DNA from: Fidelibacterota bacterium
GTDB lineage: Bacteria > Marinisomatota > Marinisomatia > Marinisomatales > UBA1611
Length of the DNA stretch: 64,000 nucleotides
Assembly: GCA_002718285.1 (NCBI GenBank)
Contig: PBAR01000043.1
Coordinates: forward strand, 34,152 to 98,151
Reading direction: 5' to 3'
Below are positions 45,479-54,830 of this stretch, piece after piece. Within the stretch, counting starts at the first letter, position 1. Each line of letters opens with the position of its first letter. The notes below the pieces were generated by a model. That model was not told the DNA's origin, did not search any database, and saw only the letters and a list, made by a program, of their open reading frames with translations. Made by a program: the position numbers and the translations under genes.

Positions 45479-47014
45479 ATGATATCAATCAGAGAAACAA
45501 TCCATAAGATTTTTTACATATTATATTTTATTTGTATAATTAAGGCTCAAACGCATATAAATAGCGATCCATTCTATTTGTTGATTACTGAGAAAGCTCA
45601 GTTCCAAAATCCTAGTGCAAACCAATCTACTTTATTTAGACCGCTCTTTTATTCTACAGATTCATTGGCTTTTTCTTTTATGTTTCGAAATGAAACATAT
45701 TTTAATGATAATGCCCCAAATCAAGAAAATATGGATGTTAGATATTTTGGTAAAGGAATAGGAAATTTCACCTCTGTTGAAGTCTCGGCGAATAGTCCAT
45801 ATTTTTCGTTATTGTTTGAACCATATATGAGAAATAATCATTTTGTTGAAGTGCAGGATGTTGATAATCGGGAAGACCTATTTAAAGTATTAAATGATAG
45901 ATCATTATCTACAAATTTATCTGAAGCTAAACATCCCTTTAACTTTCTTGCATTTTTTCATTTTAAAGGATTAGGCTTTGGATGGCATAAAGGTAATAGG
46001 TGGTGGGGCCCTGGGATACATTCTAGTTTACAAATGACCAACAATACACAACCATTAATGGGTCATATTATAGGAACAATTAAAGAACATAGAATTGGAC
46101 CATTTGGGTTTTATGGATTATATACATTTGCTAGATTAAATCAAAAAAAGGGAGATGAAGCAAAATATTTTACTTCTTTAAATGGAAGAGGAACTTGGTA
46201 TGGTCCTATAAATTTTACTTTAGGCTTTAGCAGAAATTATATAACAGGTGGTGCTAAAAATTTATCAAATTATGAGTGGAGTGAAAAAGATGCGAGATTA
46301 ATAGTTTTTGAAGGTTTACTTACAAGCAATATTATTAATAATGAATATACAGTTGGAGGTCATGATGTATGGGATCAGACGCTTTCAATGTATTCGATAA
46401 TTACTTTACCAAACAGAAATCTCAAGATTTATGCAGAAATCGGAATGAATGATAATAGAATGTATTTTGGTGATTTATTATCGCAGCCTGATCATAGCAT
46501 GGCAACAATTTTTGGTATTCGCGACTATGGTATAGGTATAAAAAATTTTGTTTGGGGTTTTGAGTGGGTAAATCTAATGATGACTTATTCTTCAAGGCAT
46601 AGACCAACTGGTAAGGGCATTTGGTATGATAAAACTATATATGATTATAGCACTTATATGGGGAGGCGTTGGGGAGCCCACTCAGGAAGTGATTCAGATG
46701 ATTGGTATTTTTATGCAGGATACTTATCAGAAAAATTCATGTTAATTCCTGGTCTTAATTATGAACGGCATGGGATTGTAACTCACAGGCCGGCTGAAGT
46801 AAAAATAGAGCTTAGGCTAGACACTAGATACAAATATAAAGATATTTGGTTTGGAATTTATTATGAGAATCAGTTTGAGGCATTTTTGGGATTCCCAGAT
46901 TATTATTATGAAGATAAATCTGGGAACCCCATAGACTCTTCTGACGGCAAATTAGCTAATGCTCGTAAAACAAATACGCTAATTTTATCTATTAATAAAA
47001 TAATTAACTTTTAA
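45479..47014 (+). CDS. wzi: Wzi-like capsule assembly outer-membrane protein
   Basis: 511 residues from ATG 45479, 4 nt after the previous stop. An upstream TTG (45437) would bury the signal peptide, so the ATG is preferred. The signal peptide is HKIFYILYFICIIKA, cut before QT. The mature protein is a beta-barrel with the family hallmark FKGLGFGWHKGNRWWGPG (about 166-183), then RPTGKGIWYDKTIYDYS and YEDKSG near the end. Wzi binds and organises capsule at the outer surface. It sits between a small barrel and the Wza-like export protein, consistent with an outer-membrane export set. Confidence 0.84.
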   Translation: MISIRETIHKIFYILYFICIIKAQTHINSDPFYLLITEKAQFQNPSANQSTLFRPLFYSTDSLAFSFMFRNETYFNDNAPNQENMDVRYFGKGIGNFTSVEVSANSPYFSLLFEPYMRNNHFVEVQDVDNREDLFKVLNDRSLSTNLSEAKHPFNFLAFFHFKGLGFGWHKGNRWWGPGIHSSLQMTNNTQPLMGHIIGTIKEHRIGPFGFYGLYTFARLNQKKGDEAKYFTSLNGRGTWYGPINFTLGFSRNYITGGAKNLSNYEWSEKDARLIVFEGLLTSNIINNEYTVGGHDVWDQTLSMYSIITLPNRNLKIYAEIGMNDNRMYFGDLLSQPDHSMATIFGIRDYGIGIKNFVWGFEWVNLMMTYSSRHRPTGKGIWYDKTIYDYSTYMGRRWGAHSGSDSDDWYFYAGYLSEKFMLIPGLNYERHGIVTHRPAEVKIELRLDTRYKYKDIWFGIYYENQFEAFLGFPDYYYEDKSGNPIDSSDGKLANARKTNTLILSINKIINF

Positions 47015-47018
47015 TATT

Positions 47019-47033
47019 TTCGATTTAATCGAA
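47019..47033 (+). promoter_or_regulatory. 15-nt palindrome ahead of the Wza-like gene
   Basis: TTCGATT-T-AATCGAA is a perfect inverted repeat with 7-bp arms and a 1-nt centre. It lies 4 nt after the Wzi-like stop and 35 nt before the Wza-like ATG, in a 54-nt gap that is otherwise A/T. It could be a repressor operator or, followed by T-rich sequence, a weak terminator that lowers read-through. The one-base loop makes an RNA hairpin poor, so a protein-binding site is more likely. A chance palindrome is not excluded. Confidence 0.35.
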
Positions 47034-47068
47034 TATTATTTATATTATATTTAATTAATTTAATTAAA

Positions 47069-48976
47069 ATGAATAAAATATTCCGAATATTATTAATATC
47101 TCTCTCAATAGATATTGTCTTTGCGCAAAATGCTGAAGAACTCAAGAGGTTTATGGAAACATACAATAAATTGAAGGTAGATCAGCAGGCAAACGATATT
47201 GTTAAACAAAATATTGATGCTGATAAAGGTTTGAGCGATGGACTTCCAGTAAAAGTTTTAGTTAATCCTAGTGATATTTCAAAATATTACGAAGAAAGAA
47301 TGAATGTAATTCAAAAAGAATTGAAAACATTAAACTCACTTCTTTTGTTTACAGATACTATTCCACCAATTTCTAACTTTGGGTATAATTATTTTTCTCA
47401 TAGAGATTCTATACAATTTATAGATAATGCTAACGTTAGCGCTGATTATATTTTGGGCTATGGAGATGAAGTCATTATTTCTGTTTGGGGTCAGGCAGAG
47501 CAGTATGAAAAGAAAATATTAAATAGAGATGGTACTATTTTTGTTGATAATGTAGGTTTATTATATTTAGGAGGTAAAAATCAAGATCAAGCTAAATCTT
47601 ATATTTTCAATAGATTCTCAAAGGTATATGCGACTTTAAATTCAAAACCTAAACAAACCTTCCTTGAGTTTTCAATTGGCAAAATTAAAAATATTAATGT
47701 TTCAGTATCTGGTCATGTTCAATTCCCTGGTAACTATGTTGTTAATCCTTCTATTAATATTCCCAATATATTAATATTAGCTGGAGGAGTAAACTCAACA
47801 GGAAGTCTTAGAAATATTTTTGTTCAAAGGGCAAGTAGTTTTGTAGACACTTTAGATATATATCCTTTGATAACAGGCGTTGGTATTGTAGACCATATTC
47901 CACTTTACGAGGGTGATATTATTATAGTTCCTTCAAGAGGACAAACAGTCGCAGTTACTGGTAATGTATTAAATCCTGCATATTATGAATTAAAAGCAAA
48001 AGAGAGCATATCTTCAATTATTAAATATGCTGGTTTCAAAAATATTGACTCTAACCAGAAGTTAATAGTAGCTCGCTCTCCCCGTCCAAGTATTTATCTC
48101 AACCCTTCAGATTTAGATAAGTCATTCTTAATGGATGGAGATAGTTTGATATTACCCGTGCCATATAGTCCAATTAGATCAATATCTATATCAGTTGCAA
48201 ATAGGGAATTCACTAATATCCCCTGGGTTGAAAATTTGTCTTTCTCAAAAATTCTTGACATTATTTCTATAGATCAAAATAATGTTGGTTCTGTCGAAGT
48301 TATTAGAAGAAACATGAAGAATAATAAACAAGAAGTAGTTCCATTTGATAAAGAAAAAAATGAAGATTTTATTTTTGAACCGCTTGATCATTTAACTATT
48401 CATCTATTTGAATTATTTACACCCACTAAAACGGTAGTAGTAAAAGGAAATATTATATCTCCAGGAACTTATCCATTAATTAATAATGAAGAGTCTTTGT
48501 TATCAATTATAAATCGTGCTGGTGGCTTACGTACTGGAATCGATATAAGAAATGTTTTGGTCAAGAGGGATACGCTTACTTTTGGGTCTGAAAATGGTGA
48601 TTTAATACTAACTCCTGGAGATACAATTATAGCAAATCCGTTAGTTGGTACTGTAAATGTAGAGGGCGAAGTACATAACCCTGGTAACTTTGAGTGGACT
48701 AAAAACAATACAGCAGGGAATTATATTTCCTTTGCTGGTGGTTTAACTACCTATGGAGATAAGAAACATATAGTATATATTACTCCTTATGGACAAGCGA
48801 CCAGAATAACATATAAAAGTAATGAATTTGTTATGCCAGGTAGTACAATTCGTGTAAGTGAGAAGCCACTTTCAGAACAGAATGTGAAGCCTGATAGATT
48901 TTCACAAATCAGCAGTATTGTTACATCTTTAGTAAGTATTGCGATACTTGCAAATACTACTAAAAATAATCAATAG
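47069..48976 (+). CDS. wza: Wza-like polysaccharide export protein with SLBB repeats
   Basis: 635 residues. The signal peptide FRILLISLSIDIVFA is cut before QN; unlike E. coli Wza there is no lipobox Cys. A Poly_export domain follows: SADYILGYGDEVIISVWG (about 123-140) and LNRDGTIFVDNVGLLYLGG. At least four SLBB-type repeats then appear, each built on a V-x-G-x-V/I-x-x-P-G-x-Y core: VSVSGHVQFPGNYVV, VAVTGNVLNPAYYEL, VVVKGNIISPGTYPL and VNVEGEVHNPGNFEW. A hydrophobic C-terminal stretch (ISSIVTSLVSIAILA) may be the outer-membrane helix. It forms the export channel. Longer than Wza (about 380), as common in FCB-type bacteria. Confidence 0.88.
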   Translation: MNKIFRILLISLSIDIVFAQNAEELKRFMETYNKLKVDQQANDIVKQNIDADKGLSDGLPVKVLVNPSDISKYYEERMNVIQKELKTLNSLLLFTDTIPPISNFGYNYFSHRDSIQFIDNANVSADYILGYGDEVIISVWGQAEQYEKKILNRDGTIFVDNVGLLYLGGKNQDQAKSYIFNRFSKVYATLNSKPKQTFLEFSIGKIKNINVSVSGHVQFPGNYVVNPSINIPNILILAGGVNSTGSLRNIFVQRASSFVDTLDIYPLITGVGIVDHIPLYEGDIIIVPSRGQTVAVTGNVLNPAYYELKAKESISSIIKYAGFKNIDSNQKLIVARSPRPSIYLNPSDLDKSFLMDGDSLILPVPYSPIRSISISVANREFTNIPWVENLSFSKILDIISIDQNNVGSVEVIRRNMKNNKQEVVPFDKEKNEDFIFEPLDHLTIHLFELFTPTKTVVVKGNIISPGTYPLINNEESLLSIINRAGGLRTGIDIRNVLVKRDTLTFGSENGDLILTPGDTIIANPLVGTVNVEGEVHNPGNFEWTKNNTAGNYISFAGGLTTYGDKKHIVYITPYGQATRITYKSNEFVMPGSTIRVSEKPLSEQNVKPDRFSQISSIVTSLVSIAILANTTKNNQ

Positions 48977-48977
48977 T

Positions 48978-50204
48978 TTGAAGTTTAAAATAAGTTTTAT
49001 ATTAATTTTATTTGTTACTTCATGCGATGATATCGGACAAGGATATCAATGGAATGATCAATCATCCACAGCATTTTCAAGGCAATATGGAACTAAGGGA
49101 TATGATTATGGATGGAATGCAGCATATTCCCCTTTTGATGAGGGTATAATAATTATTGGAGAAAGAGGACCGGCAATCATAGGACAAAAGGATCTTTGGG
49201 CTATAAAAACAGATTCAAGAGGAATAATAGAGTGGGAAAGAACATTTGGCGGAAACAATGATGATGTTGGATATGATGTTATTTCAACCTCAGATGGAGG
49301 TTTTTTATTTGTAGGACATACCTGGTCATTTGGGAATAAACAACAAGTGTACGCGATCAAAACGGATATCAATGGCAACCTTAATTGGGAAAAAACTTAT
49401 GGTGGAAGTATGTGGGATGTTGGCAATGCCGTAATAGAATTAGCTAATGGTGGATATATTATTGCTGGTTATTCCAATAGTCCAAATATTTCTTCCGGAA
49501 ATACGGATATGTTTTTGATAAAAATTGATCAGTACGGGGAACTTATTTGGCAAAAAGCTTATGGCAATCGTGGCTTTCCAAATCATGAATGGGCCTATGA
49601 TATTATCCAATTGCCTGATAATGGATTTATAGTTGTGGGATCTAGAGATAGATATAGTAATGGTTCATTAAATGGGTTAATTATTAGAGTTGATAAAGAA
49701 GGTAATGTGATTTGGGAGAAAGAGCTATTAGTTGAAGGAGAAAGTTCTGAATTGATTTATAGTATATCTCAATCGCCTGATGGATATTATTATTTATGTT
49801 CTGGAAATAACTCTATTCTTTCACCTGAAATTTATTACCCAAAAGTAATTAAAATGGATAATTCTGGTAATATTGATTGGCAAAGAAGTTTAAACTCGAG
49901 CAGCAAGTTTTACCATCAATTTAGAGCAGTGGCTACAAGATCTGGAGAAATTATTGTTGTAGGTTCTTCGGTTCAAAGCCTAGCGGGTACTTATAATGAA
50001 GATGCATTTATGACAAAACTTGATCCTCGTGGAGAAATACTTTGGACTTACCCTTATGGTACTGCAGATGAGGATGATTGGGGCTGGGCAGTTTTTGAAA
50101 CCCCAAAAAGAAATATTATTTTTGTTGGTTCAACAAAATCATTTGGAGCTAGTCTTTTTGATATCTATTTGGTCGGTACAAATGCAAAAGGTATTTCAAA
50201 CTAG
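48978..50204 (+). CDS. Predicted lipoprotein with beta-propeller-like repeats
   Basis: 408 residues from TTG 48978, directly after the Wza stop; a longer TTG start at 48939 would overlap it and lengthen the signal. KFKISFILILFVTSCDD is a lipoprotein signal with Cys after VTS. The mature part has about six to seven repeats of roughly 50 residues, each with a DGGF-type turn, I/V-AG or VG, then a K-x-D-x-x-G-x-x-x-W-E/Q strand (TDSRGIIEWERTFGG, TDINGNLNWEKTYGG, IDQYGELIWQKAYG). That fits a blade-type beta-propeller on the periplasmic or outer-membrane face. No named family recognised. Between Wza and Wzz, it may help assemble or regulate the export machine. Confidence 0.65.
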   Translation: MKFKISFILILFVTSCDDIGQGYQWNDQSSTAFSRQYGTKGYDYGWNAAYSPFDEGIIIIGERGPAIIGQKDLWAIKTDSRGIIEWERTFGGNNDDVGYDVISTSDGGFLFVGHTWSFGNKQQVYAIKTDINGNLNWEKTYGGSMWDVGNAVIELANGGYIIAGYSNSPNISSGNTDMFLIKIDQYGELIWQKAYGNRGFPNHEWAYDIIQLPDNGFIVVGSRDRYSNGSLNGLIIRVDKEGNVIWEKELLVEGESSELIYSISQSPDGYYYLCSGNNSILSPEIYYPKVIKMDNSGNIDWQRSLNSSSKFYHQFRAVATRSGEIIVVGSSVQSLAGTYNEDAFMTKLDPRGEILWTYPYGTADEDDWGWAVFETPKRNIIFVGSTKSFGASLFDIYLVGTNAKGISN

Positions 50205-51426
50205 AAAAATTTTGGATAAAACTACACCAACAGCAGAACAAGTTGTATTAGATGTTATGAGACATTTTGGGTTTCGACGAAATTACCAGGTTGCTGAATA
50301 TTTTGATGTAACACCTCAAACATTATCTGGTTGGATTAAAACTGGAGAAATCCCAGCTAAACATTTAATGAAATATAATGATGAGATTTTAGGCTTTAGT
50401 AAGAAAGAAGTAATTACTTCTGATTTTACAGGTCACCCTGAGAATCAAGCATATAATAATGTTAATCAGAAAAATAAATTTTCACCATATCTTATAAAAA
50501 CAATACTAAAAAGGAATATTAAAATTGTTTTGGGATTACCTTTTGCTACAACGTTATTAACAATAATTTATGTTTTTTTGATAGCAAATCCAGTTTATAC
50601 ATCTATATCAAAAGTATTGCCGATTTCTGAAGATGGATCAAGCTCTAGCGGTTTCACAGGGATGGCTGCTCAACTAGGAATTAATATACCTATCGCTATT
50701 GGAGGAACTGTTCCTTGGGATGAAATTTACCCTGAAATTGTTAAGAGCAGTGATTTGTTAAGAACTATTCTTGCTGAAAAGTACCTGACACATAAATATG
50801 GAGAAAAATCTTTAAAAGAAATATTAATTAATGAACATTCTCTTGTAAAATATAACCAACAAGATCAAGACAATAGAGCCGTAATTGAGTTAAGAAAAAT
50901 GATAACAATTGTTAAGGATCGGCTCTCCCCTGTTGTTACCCTAGAAATTTCTGCATTTGAACCAAATTTTTCAGCGGAATTATCAAATAGATTGATATTT
51001 AAATCAGGTCAGATTCAACGTCAATTAAAAACAAATAGAGTAAGACAAAAGCGTCTTTTTATTGAAGAAAGGTTAAGTGAAGTATCAAGCGAAATGAAAG
51101 CAATGGAGAAAGAACTCAGAGAATTTAGAGAGTATAATCGAAATATATCTTCTTCACCTTCACTTCAAATGCGAGTTCAAGAAATGGGAAGAGAATTAGA
51201 TTTACAAAATAGTCTTTATGTTACACTAAAAACGCAACATGAGAAGGCAAAAATTGATGAAGTTGAAAGAGATGATATGGTTCAGATTATTGATGGACCT
51301 AGTGTGCCAGCAAAATTAACACGACCCAAAAGAGGGTTTAGTATTACGCTTGCTCTTTTTTTTGGTATTTTCATGTCAATTTTCACTATCTATTTTCGTG
51401 AAAATTTTTTTGAAAGTAATATATAA
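50182..51426 (+). CDS. wzz: Wzz-type chain-length regulator with N-terminal helix-turn-helix
   Basis: About 414 residues from ATG 50182, or 404 from TTG 50212, which lies 7 nt after the lipoprotein stop; a still earlier in-frame ATG (50020) would overlap by 185 nt and is rejected. The first 60 residues (VVLDVMRHFGFRRN, YQVAEYFDVTPQTLSGWIKTG, IPAKHLM) look like a phage CI/Cro-type HTH. A membrane helix (GLPFATTLLTIIYVFLIANP), a periplasmic Wzz domain with long coiled-coil (RLFIEERLSEVSSEMKAMEK) and a second helix (ITLALFFGIFMSIFTIYF) follow, preceded by PTRPKR-type PAKLTRPKRGF. It controls glycan chain length. No tyrosine kinase domain. The HTH-Wzz combination is unusual and might bind DNA from the membrane. 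Confidence 0.8.
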   Translation: MQKVFQTRKILDKTTPTAEQVVLDVMRHFGFRRNYQVAEYFDVTPQTLSGWIKTGEIPAKHLMKYNDEILGFSKKEVITSDFTGHPENQAYNNVNQKNKFSPYLIKTILKRNIKIVLGLPFATTLLTIIYVFLIANPVYTSISKVLPISEDGSSSSGFTGMAAQLGINIPIAIGGTVPWDEIYPEIVKSSDLLRTILAEKYLTHKYGEKSLKEILINEHSLVKYNQQDQDNRAVIELRKMITIVKDRLSPVVTLEISAFEPNFSAELSNRLIFKSGQIQRQLKTNRVRQKRLFIEERLSEVSSEMKAMEKELREFREYNRNISSSPSLQMRVQEMGRELDLQNSLYVTLKTQHEKAKIDEVERDDMVQIIDGPSVPAKLTRPKRGFSITLALFFGIFMSIFTIYFRENFFESNI

Positions 51427-51496
51427 TTTTAAACAAAAGAATAAATCAATTTATTATATAAAATTTTCTTTTAATTCATTGAAAGGAATTATCTAG

Positions 51497-52762
51497 TTGA
51501 TAGTAAATACTATTTTACTAAAAGAAACTTTATATTATTCATTTTCTAAAGCTATCCCTGGGGTTGTAGGATTTTTTTCCGTTATCATATTTATGAGAAT
51601 GGCTGGATCCTCAGAATATGGTGAATATAGTTTTCTTTTATCTCAATGCAATCTTATAGTCGCTCTAGGATATGGGTGGTTAAATCAAGCACAATTACGT
51701 TATTTTTCCTTAGATAACCATCAAAATCATTATATAAACAATCAAATAAGAGCTTTGATTAGCTCGTTTCTATTTTGTCTTTTAATCCTATCTATTCTTG
51801 TTTTGATTCAATCTCTATCGATGCTGATATGGATAATCTCAATAATAACTATTGCTTCAATGGGGATATTTAACTACCTAAAAACCTTGTATCAAGTAAA
51901 AATTTTACCAAAAAAAATTGTTTTTCAAACAAGCTTTCAGTCTCTTTTAGGTTTATTATTAGCTTTAGCACTAATGCAACTTATTGGAACCAGTAAAATT
52001 TCTTTACTGTTAGGTCTGACTTTATCATTTATTATAACTATATTAATTATTATTAGAAATAAAACTAAAATTCTTTCTTCATTCTTTCGCAATTATAAAA
52101 AAAATGATAATCAAATTAGTTATTTAAGGAAATGGTTTATTTATGGAAGTCCATTATCTTTATGGTTTGCTATAGGATTAGCTTTGTCTTATCTAGACCG
52201 GTTCTTTATTAATTATTATCTTACAAGTTTTGATTTAGGGATTTATGCTAGCATACAAGAACTACTAATTCGTTCATTTTCATTAACTTTGTTTCCTTTT
52301 ATAATGGCACTTCACCCCAGAATAATGAATTTATGGAATAAGTCAATGACTAAAGATGCTGTTCGATTAATTCTAAACAGCATTTTTTTGATTATTATTG
52401 TAGGTATAACCTTATCATTTTTTGTTTGGCAGTATGATGATTTAATTTTTATTGGAATAAAAAAAATAATCCCAGAAGTAATGTTCCAGTCAAAAAGATT
52501 GATTCTACCACTATTTTTTTCTGGATTTTTTTGGCAATTATCTTTTTTAACTCACAAAATGTTAGAGTTAAATGAACAAACAAAGTCTATGATCATAGCA
52601 ATTATACCTTCTTTAATAATTAACATAATTGGTAATATCTATTTTTTACCAAAAATTGGTGTTTTAGCTACTGCATACACTGCATTTTTTTCAGCATTGA
52701 TTTATTGTATTATAACTAGTATTTATAGTATTTATTTAATTAACAAAATGAAACCAGTATAA
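51497..52762 (+). CDS. wzx: Wzx-type lipid-linked oligosaccharide flippase
   Basis: 421 residues with about 12 hydrophobic helices. The TTG start is preceded by GAAAGGA at 51481-51487. The opening LYYSFSKAIPGVVGFFSVI with MRMAGSSEYGEYSFLL (about 37-52) is the standard polysaccharide-synthase/MATE-like N-terminus, and SLWFAIGLALSYLDRFFINYYL (about 222-243) has the conserved YLDRFF segment. The late MLELNEQTK and helices close the fold. It flips the undecaprenyl-linked repeat unit to the periplasm for Wzy, whose gene follows after 3 nt. A 70-nt gap precedes it, the longest in this part of the block. Confidence 0.87.
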   Translation: MIVNTILLKETLYYSFSKAIPGVVGFFSVIIFMRMAGSSEYGEYSFLLSQCNLIVALGYGWLNQAQLRYFSLDNHQNHYINNQIRALISSFLFCLLILSILVLIQSLSMLIWIISIITIASMGIFNYLKTLYQVKILPKKIVFQTSFQSLLGLLLALALMQLIGTSKISLLLGLTLSFIITILIIIRNKTKILSSFFRNYKKNDNQISYLRKWFIYGSPLSLWFAIGLALSYLDRFFINYYLTSFDLGIYASIQELLIRSFSLTLFPFIMALHPRIMNLWNKSMTKDAVRLILNSIFLIIIVGITLSFFVWQYDDLIFIGIKKIIPEVMFQSKRLILPLFFSGFFWQLSFLTHKMLELNEQTKSMIIAIIPSLIINIIGNIYFLPKIGVLATAYTAFFSALIYCIITSIYSIYLINKMKPV

Positions 52763-52765
52763 GTT

Positions 52766-54031
52766 TTGTCAATATTCCCAATAATAACAATAACCTTTAT
52801 AGCTGGATTAACTCGCTTTATAACGAAAACTTGGATTTCACCTGGCGCTTTCTTTTCTTTATGCTGGTCTTTTTTCTTAATAGTACCAATTATTTTTGCC
52901 CCTGATTATCAAACAGACCATTTAGCATTATGGTTTATTACTATTTTTACTATGGCATTAGCCGCTGGCTCTATAATTGCTTATTCAAATAATTCCAATC
53001 AACTAGATTCTAATTGCGAATATTTTGTACAAAATATCAATTATAAACTGCTTTTTTATGCTTTACTTCTTTTCTGTGCTATAAGTTCTATTGGACTATA
53101 TTTTCTTTTTCAATATGCTACAAATAAATATATATTAAATAATTATTATAGTAATTGGATGTTAATTCCAAGCATGATTGCCATTGATCGATATAGTGGA
53201 GTTTTGGATTATCCATTTTTAATCAAGTATAGTCTGTATTTAATCTATCCTGCTAACTTATTAGGAGGAATACTCTTTGGTCAAATAAAAAATTCCAGAA
53301 AAATCAAAATTTTTTCATTTTTACCATTGTTTTTGGCTATTCTTTTGGGAATTATTGAAAGTTCTAGAACAAGTATCCTTTTAGGTCTGGTCCTATTTTT
53401 TTCAGCTTGGTTAAGCACTTTGATGTATAAATGGCAATTTATGAATATTCATAAATCTTTCTTTAAGATTGCATTAAAAAGTGGTTTTTTCCTAGTGGTT
53501 TTTACTGTTTTTTTTATTCTTATTCAATGGTTAAGACAAGGAATGGATACAATAATTATTGAATTAATGATTGATCGTATTAGCGCTTATTTTTTTGGTT
53601 ATTTAGCAGCCTTCTCTAAATGGTTAGTTTTAGATTCAGAATTAAATTATAGTAGTGGATTTATTACTTTAGCTGGTCCATTTAATCTAATGGGGATTAT
53701 TGATCGACCACTGGGATTTTATAATTCAATTCAAATTGCGAATGGCGTTTCAACCAATATCTTTACTGCATTTAGAGGAATAATATCTGATTTTACGATC
53801 CCAGGGGCAATATTAATTGCATTTTCAATCGGATTTTTTTCTCAGACTATTTTTCAAAGCATAATTAAGAAAACGTTATTTAGAATGTTGCCAATTTCAA
53901 TGTTTTATGCATTTACTCTTTATTCCCCTTTAATTAGTATTTTTCATTATAATAGCATTTTTTTCTCTTGGTTTATTATTTTATTTATTCTAGTCCTTGC
54001 AAGTTATGAATCTGTGGATAATTACAGTTAA
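52766..54031 (+). CDS. wzy: Wzy-type oligosaccharide repeat-unit polymerase
   Basis: 421 residues, strongly hydrophobic, about ten or more helices (IITITFIAGLTRFI, LFYALLLFCAISSIGLYFLF, SGFFLVVFTVFFILIQWLRQG). IESSRTSILLGLVLFFSAW (about 193-211) and RISAYFFGYLAAFSKWL (about 271-287), then a loop with SGFITLAGPFNLMGI, fit the O-antigen polysaccharide polymerase pattern. TTG start 3 nt after the flippase. The overlap with the following glycosyltransferase is 26-35 nt. As in most Wzy proteins, sequence conservation is low and the call rests on topology and the wzz-wzx-wzy order. Confidence 0.75.
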   Translation: MSIFPIITITFIAGLTRFITKTWISPGAFFSLCWSFFLIVPIIFAPDYQTDHLALWFITIFTMALAAGSIIAYSNNSNQLDSNCEYFVQNINYKLLFYALLLFCAISSIGLYFLFQYATNKYILNNYYSNWMLIPSMIAIDRYSGVLDYPFLIKYSLYLIYPANLLGGILFGQIKNSRKIKIFSFLPLFLAILLGIIESSRTSILLGLVLFFSAWLSTLMYKWQFMNIHKSFFKIALKSGFFLVVFTVFFILIQWLRQGMDTIIIELMIDRISAYFFGYLAAFSKWLVLDSELNYSSGFITLAGPFNLMGIIDRPLGFYNSIQIANGVSTNIFTAFRGIISDFTIPGAILIAFSIGFFSQTIFQSIIKKTLFRMLPISMFYAFTLYSPLISIFHYNSIFFSWFIILFILVLASYESVDNYS

Positions 54032-54830
54032 CTTCGGAAATACTAGAGCTACAAATTCTTTAATTGAATCTTTATCATTTGTAGAAAATTTTAATTCAAT
54101 TAGAGTTGGGATAGCAGATAATCATAGTTCTAACGAAAGTTATGCTAAACTAAAAAAAATAATAAAAAATTCAAAACTCAAAGTAAAAGTTTTTCCCAAT
54201 AAAAAAAATTTATACTATTGGCCCGCCGTAAAAAAAGTAATAAATAATTTAAAAAATGAGATTGGTAATTATCCTGACTGGATTATTGTTTGCAATAACG
54301 ATATCACATTTTCAAACAATAATTTTTTTAGTGAATTAGAAAAAATAGATATAAAAGAATATCCAATCATTGGCCCGAATATCATTAATTCTAAGGGGAA
54401 AAAACTGAACCCTTTTATGCTTAATCCCTTATCGAAATTAGAAAAAATTTATTGGAATCTTTATTTTAGTTCTTATCCATTATCTTTTGCAATGTCATCA
54501 ATAAAAAAAATGTTAAGCTTCTTAATTAAGACTCATCATTCGAAAAATTTAACTAATATTAAAAATGTATATGCTGTACATGGGAGTGCAATATTGTTTT
54601 CAAATTATTTTTTTAATAAAGGTGGTTGGCTTGATAGTAATTTTGAAATGTATGCAGAAGAATTGACGGTAGCTGAAATTGCAAAAAAACTTAATTTACC
54701 AGTTACCTATTATCCAAAATTAGAAATTATTCATCATGAGCATAGTACTATGATAACCATGAATAAGCGTAAAATTTATTATAAACAAAAAGAATCTCAC
54801 AAATATTTTCAATCATCTTATCTTAAATGA
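54006..54830 (+). CDS. Glycosyltransferase family 2-like (GT-A)
   Basis: About 274 residues from ATG 54006; TTG 53997 is also in frame. Both lie within the end of wzy. LWIITVNFGNTRATNSLIESL is the first strand and helix of the GT-A fold (first 20 shown or fewer in each part). IADNHSSNESYAKLK (about 32-46), DWIIVCNNDITFSNNNFF (about 94-111, Asn-Asp where DXD is expected), HGSAILFSNYFFNKGGW and ELTVAEIAKKLNLPVTYYP (about 219-237) resemble rhamnosyl- and other GT2 enzymes. It adds one sugar to the repeat unit. It ends in an ATGA overlap with the next gene. Confidence 0.75.
   Translation: MNLWIITVNFGNTRATNSLIESLSFVENFNSIRVGIADNHSSNESYAKLKKIIKNSKLKVKVFPNKKNLYYWPAVKKVINNLKNEIGNYPDWIIVCNNDITFSNNNFFSELEKIDIKEYPIIGPNIINSKGKKLNPFMLNPLSKLEKIYWNLYFSSYPLSFAMSSIKKMLSFLIKTHHSKNLTNIKNVYAVHGSAILFSNYFFNKGGWLDSNFEMYAEELTVAEIAKKLNLPVTYYPKLEIIHHEHSTMITMNKRKIYYKQKESHKYFQSSYLK

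Noticed and set aside
50020..50181. Extension of the Wzz gene to an earlier ATG at 50020
   Set aside because: It would overlap the lipoprotein gene by 185 nt and add a segment with no family similarity; 50182 or 50212 fit better.
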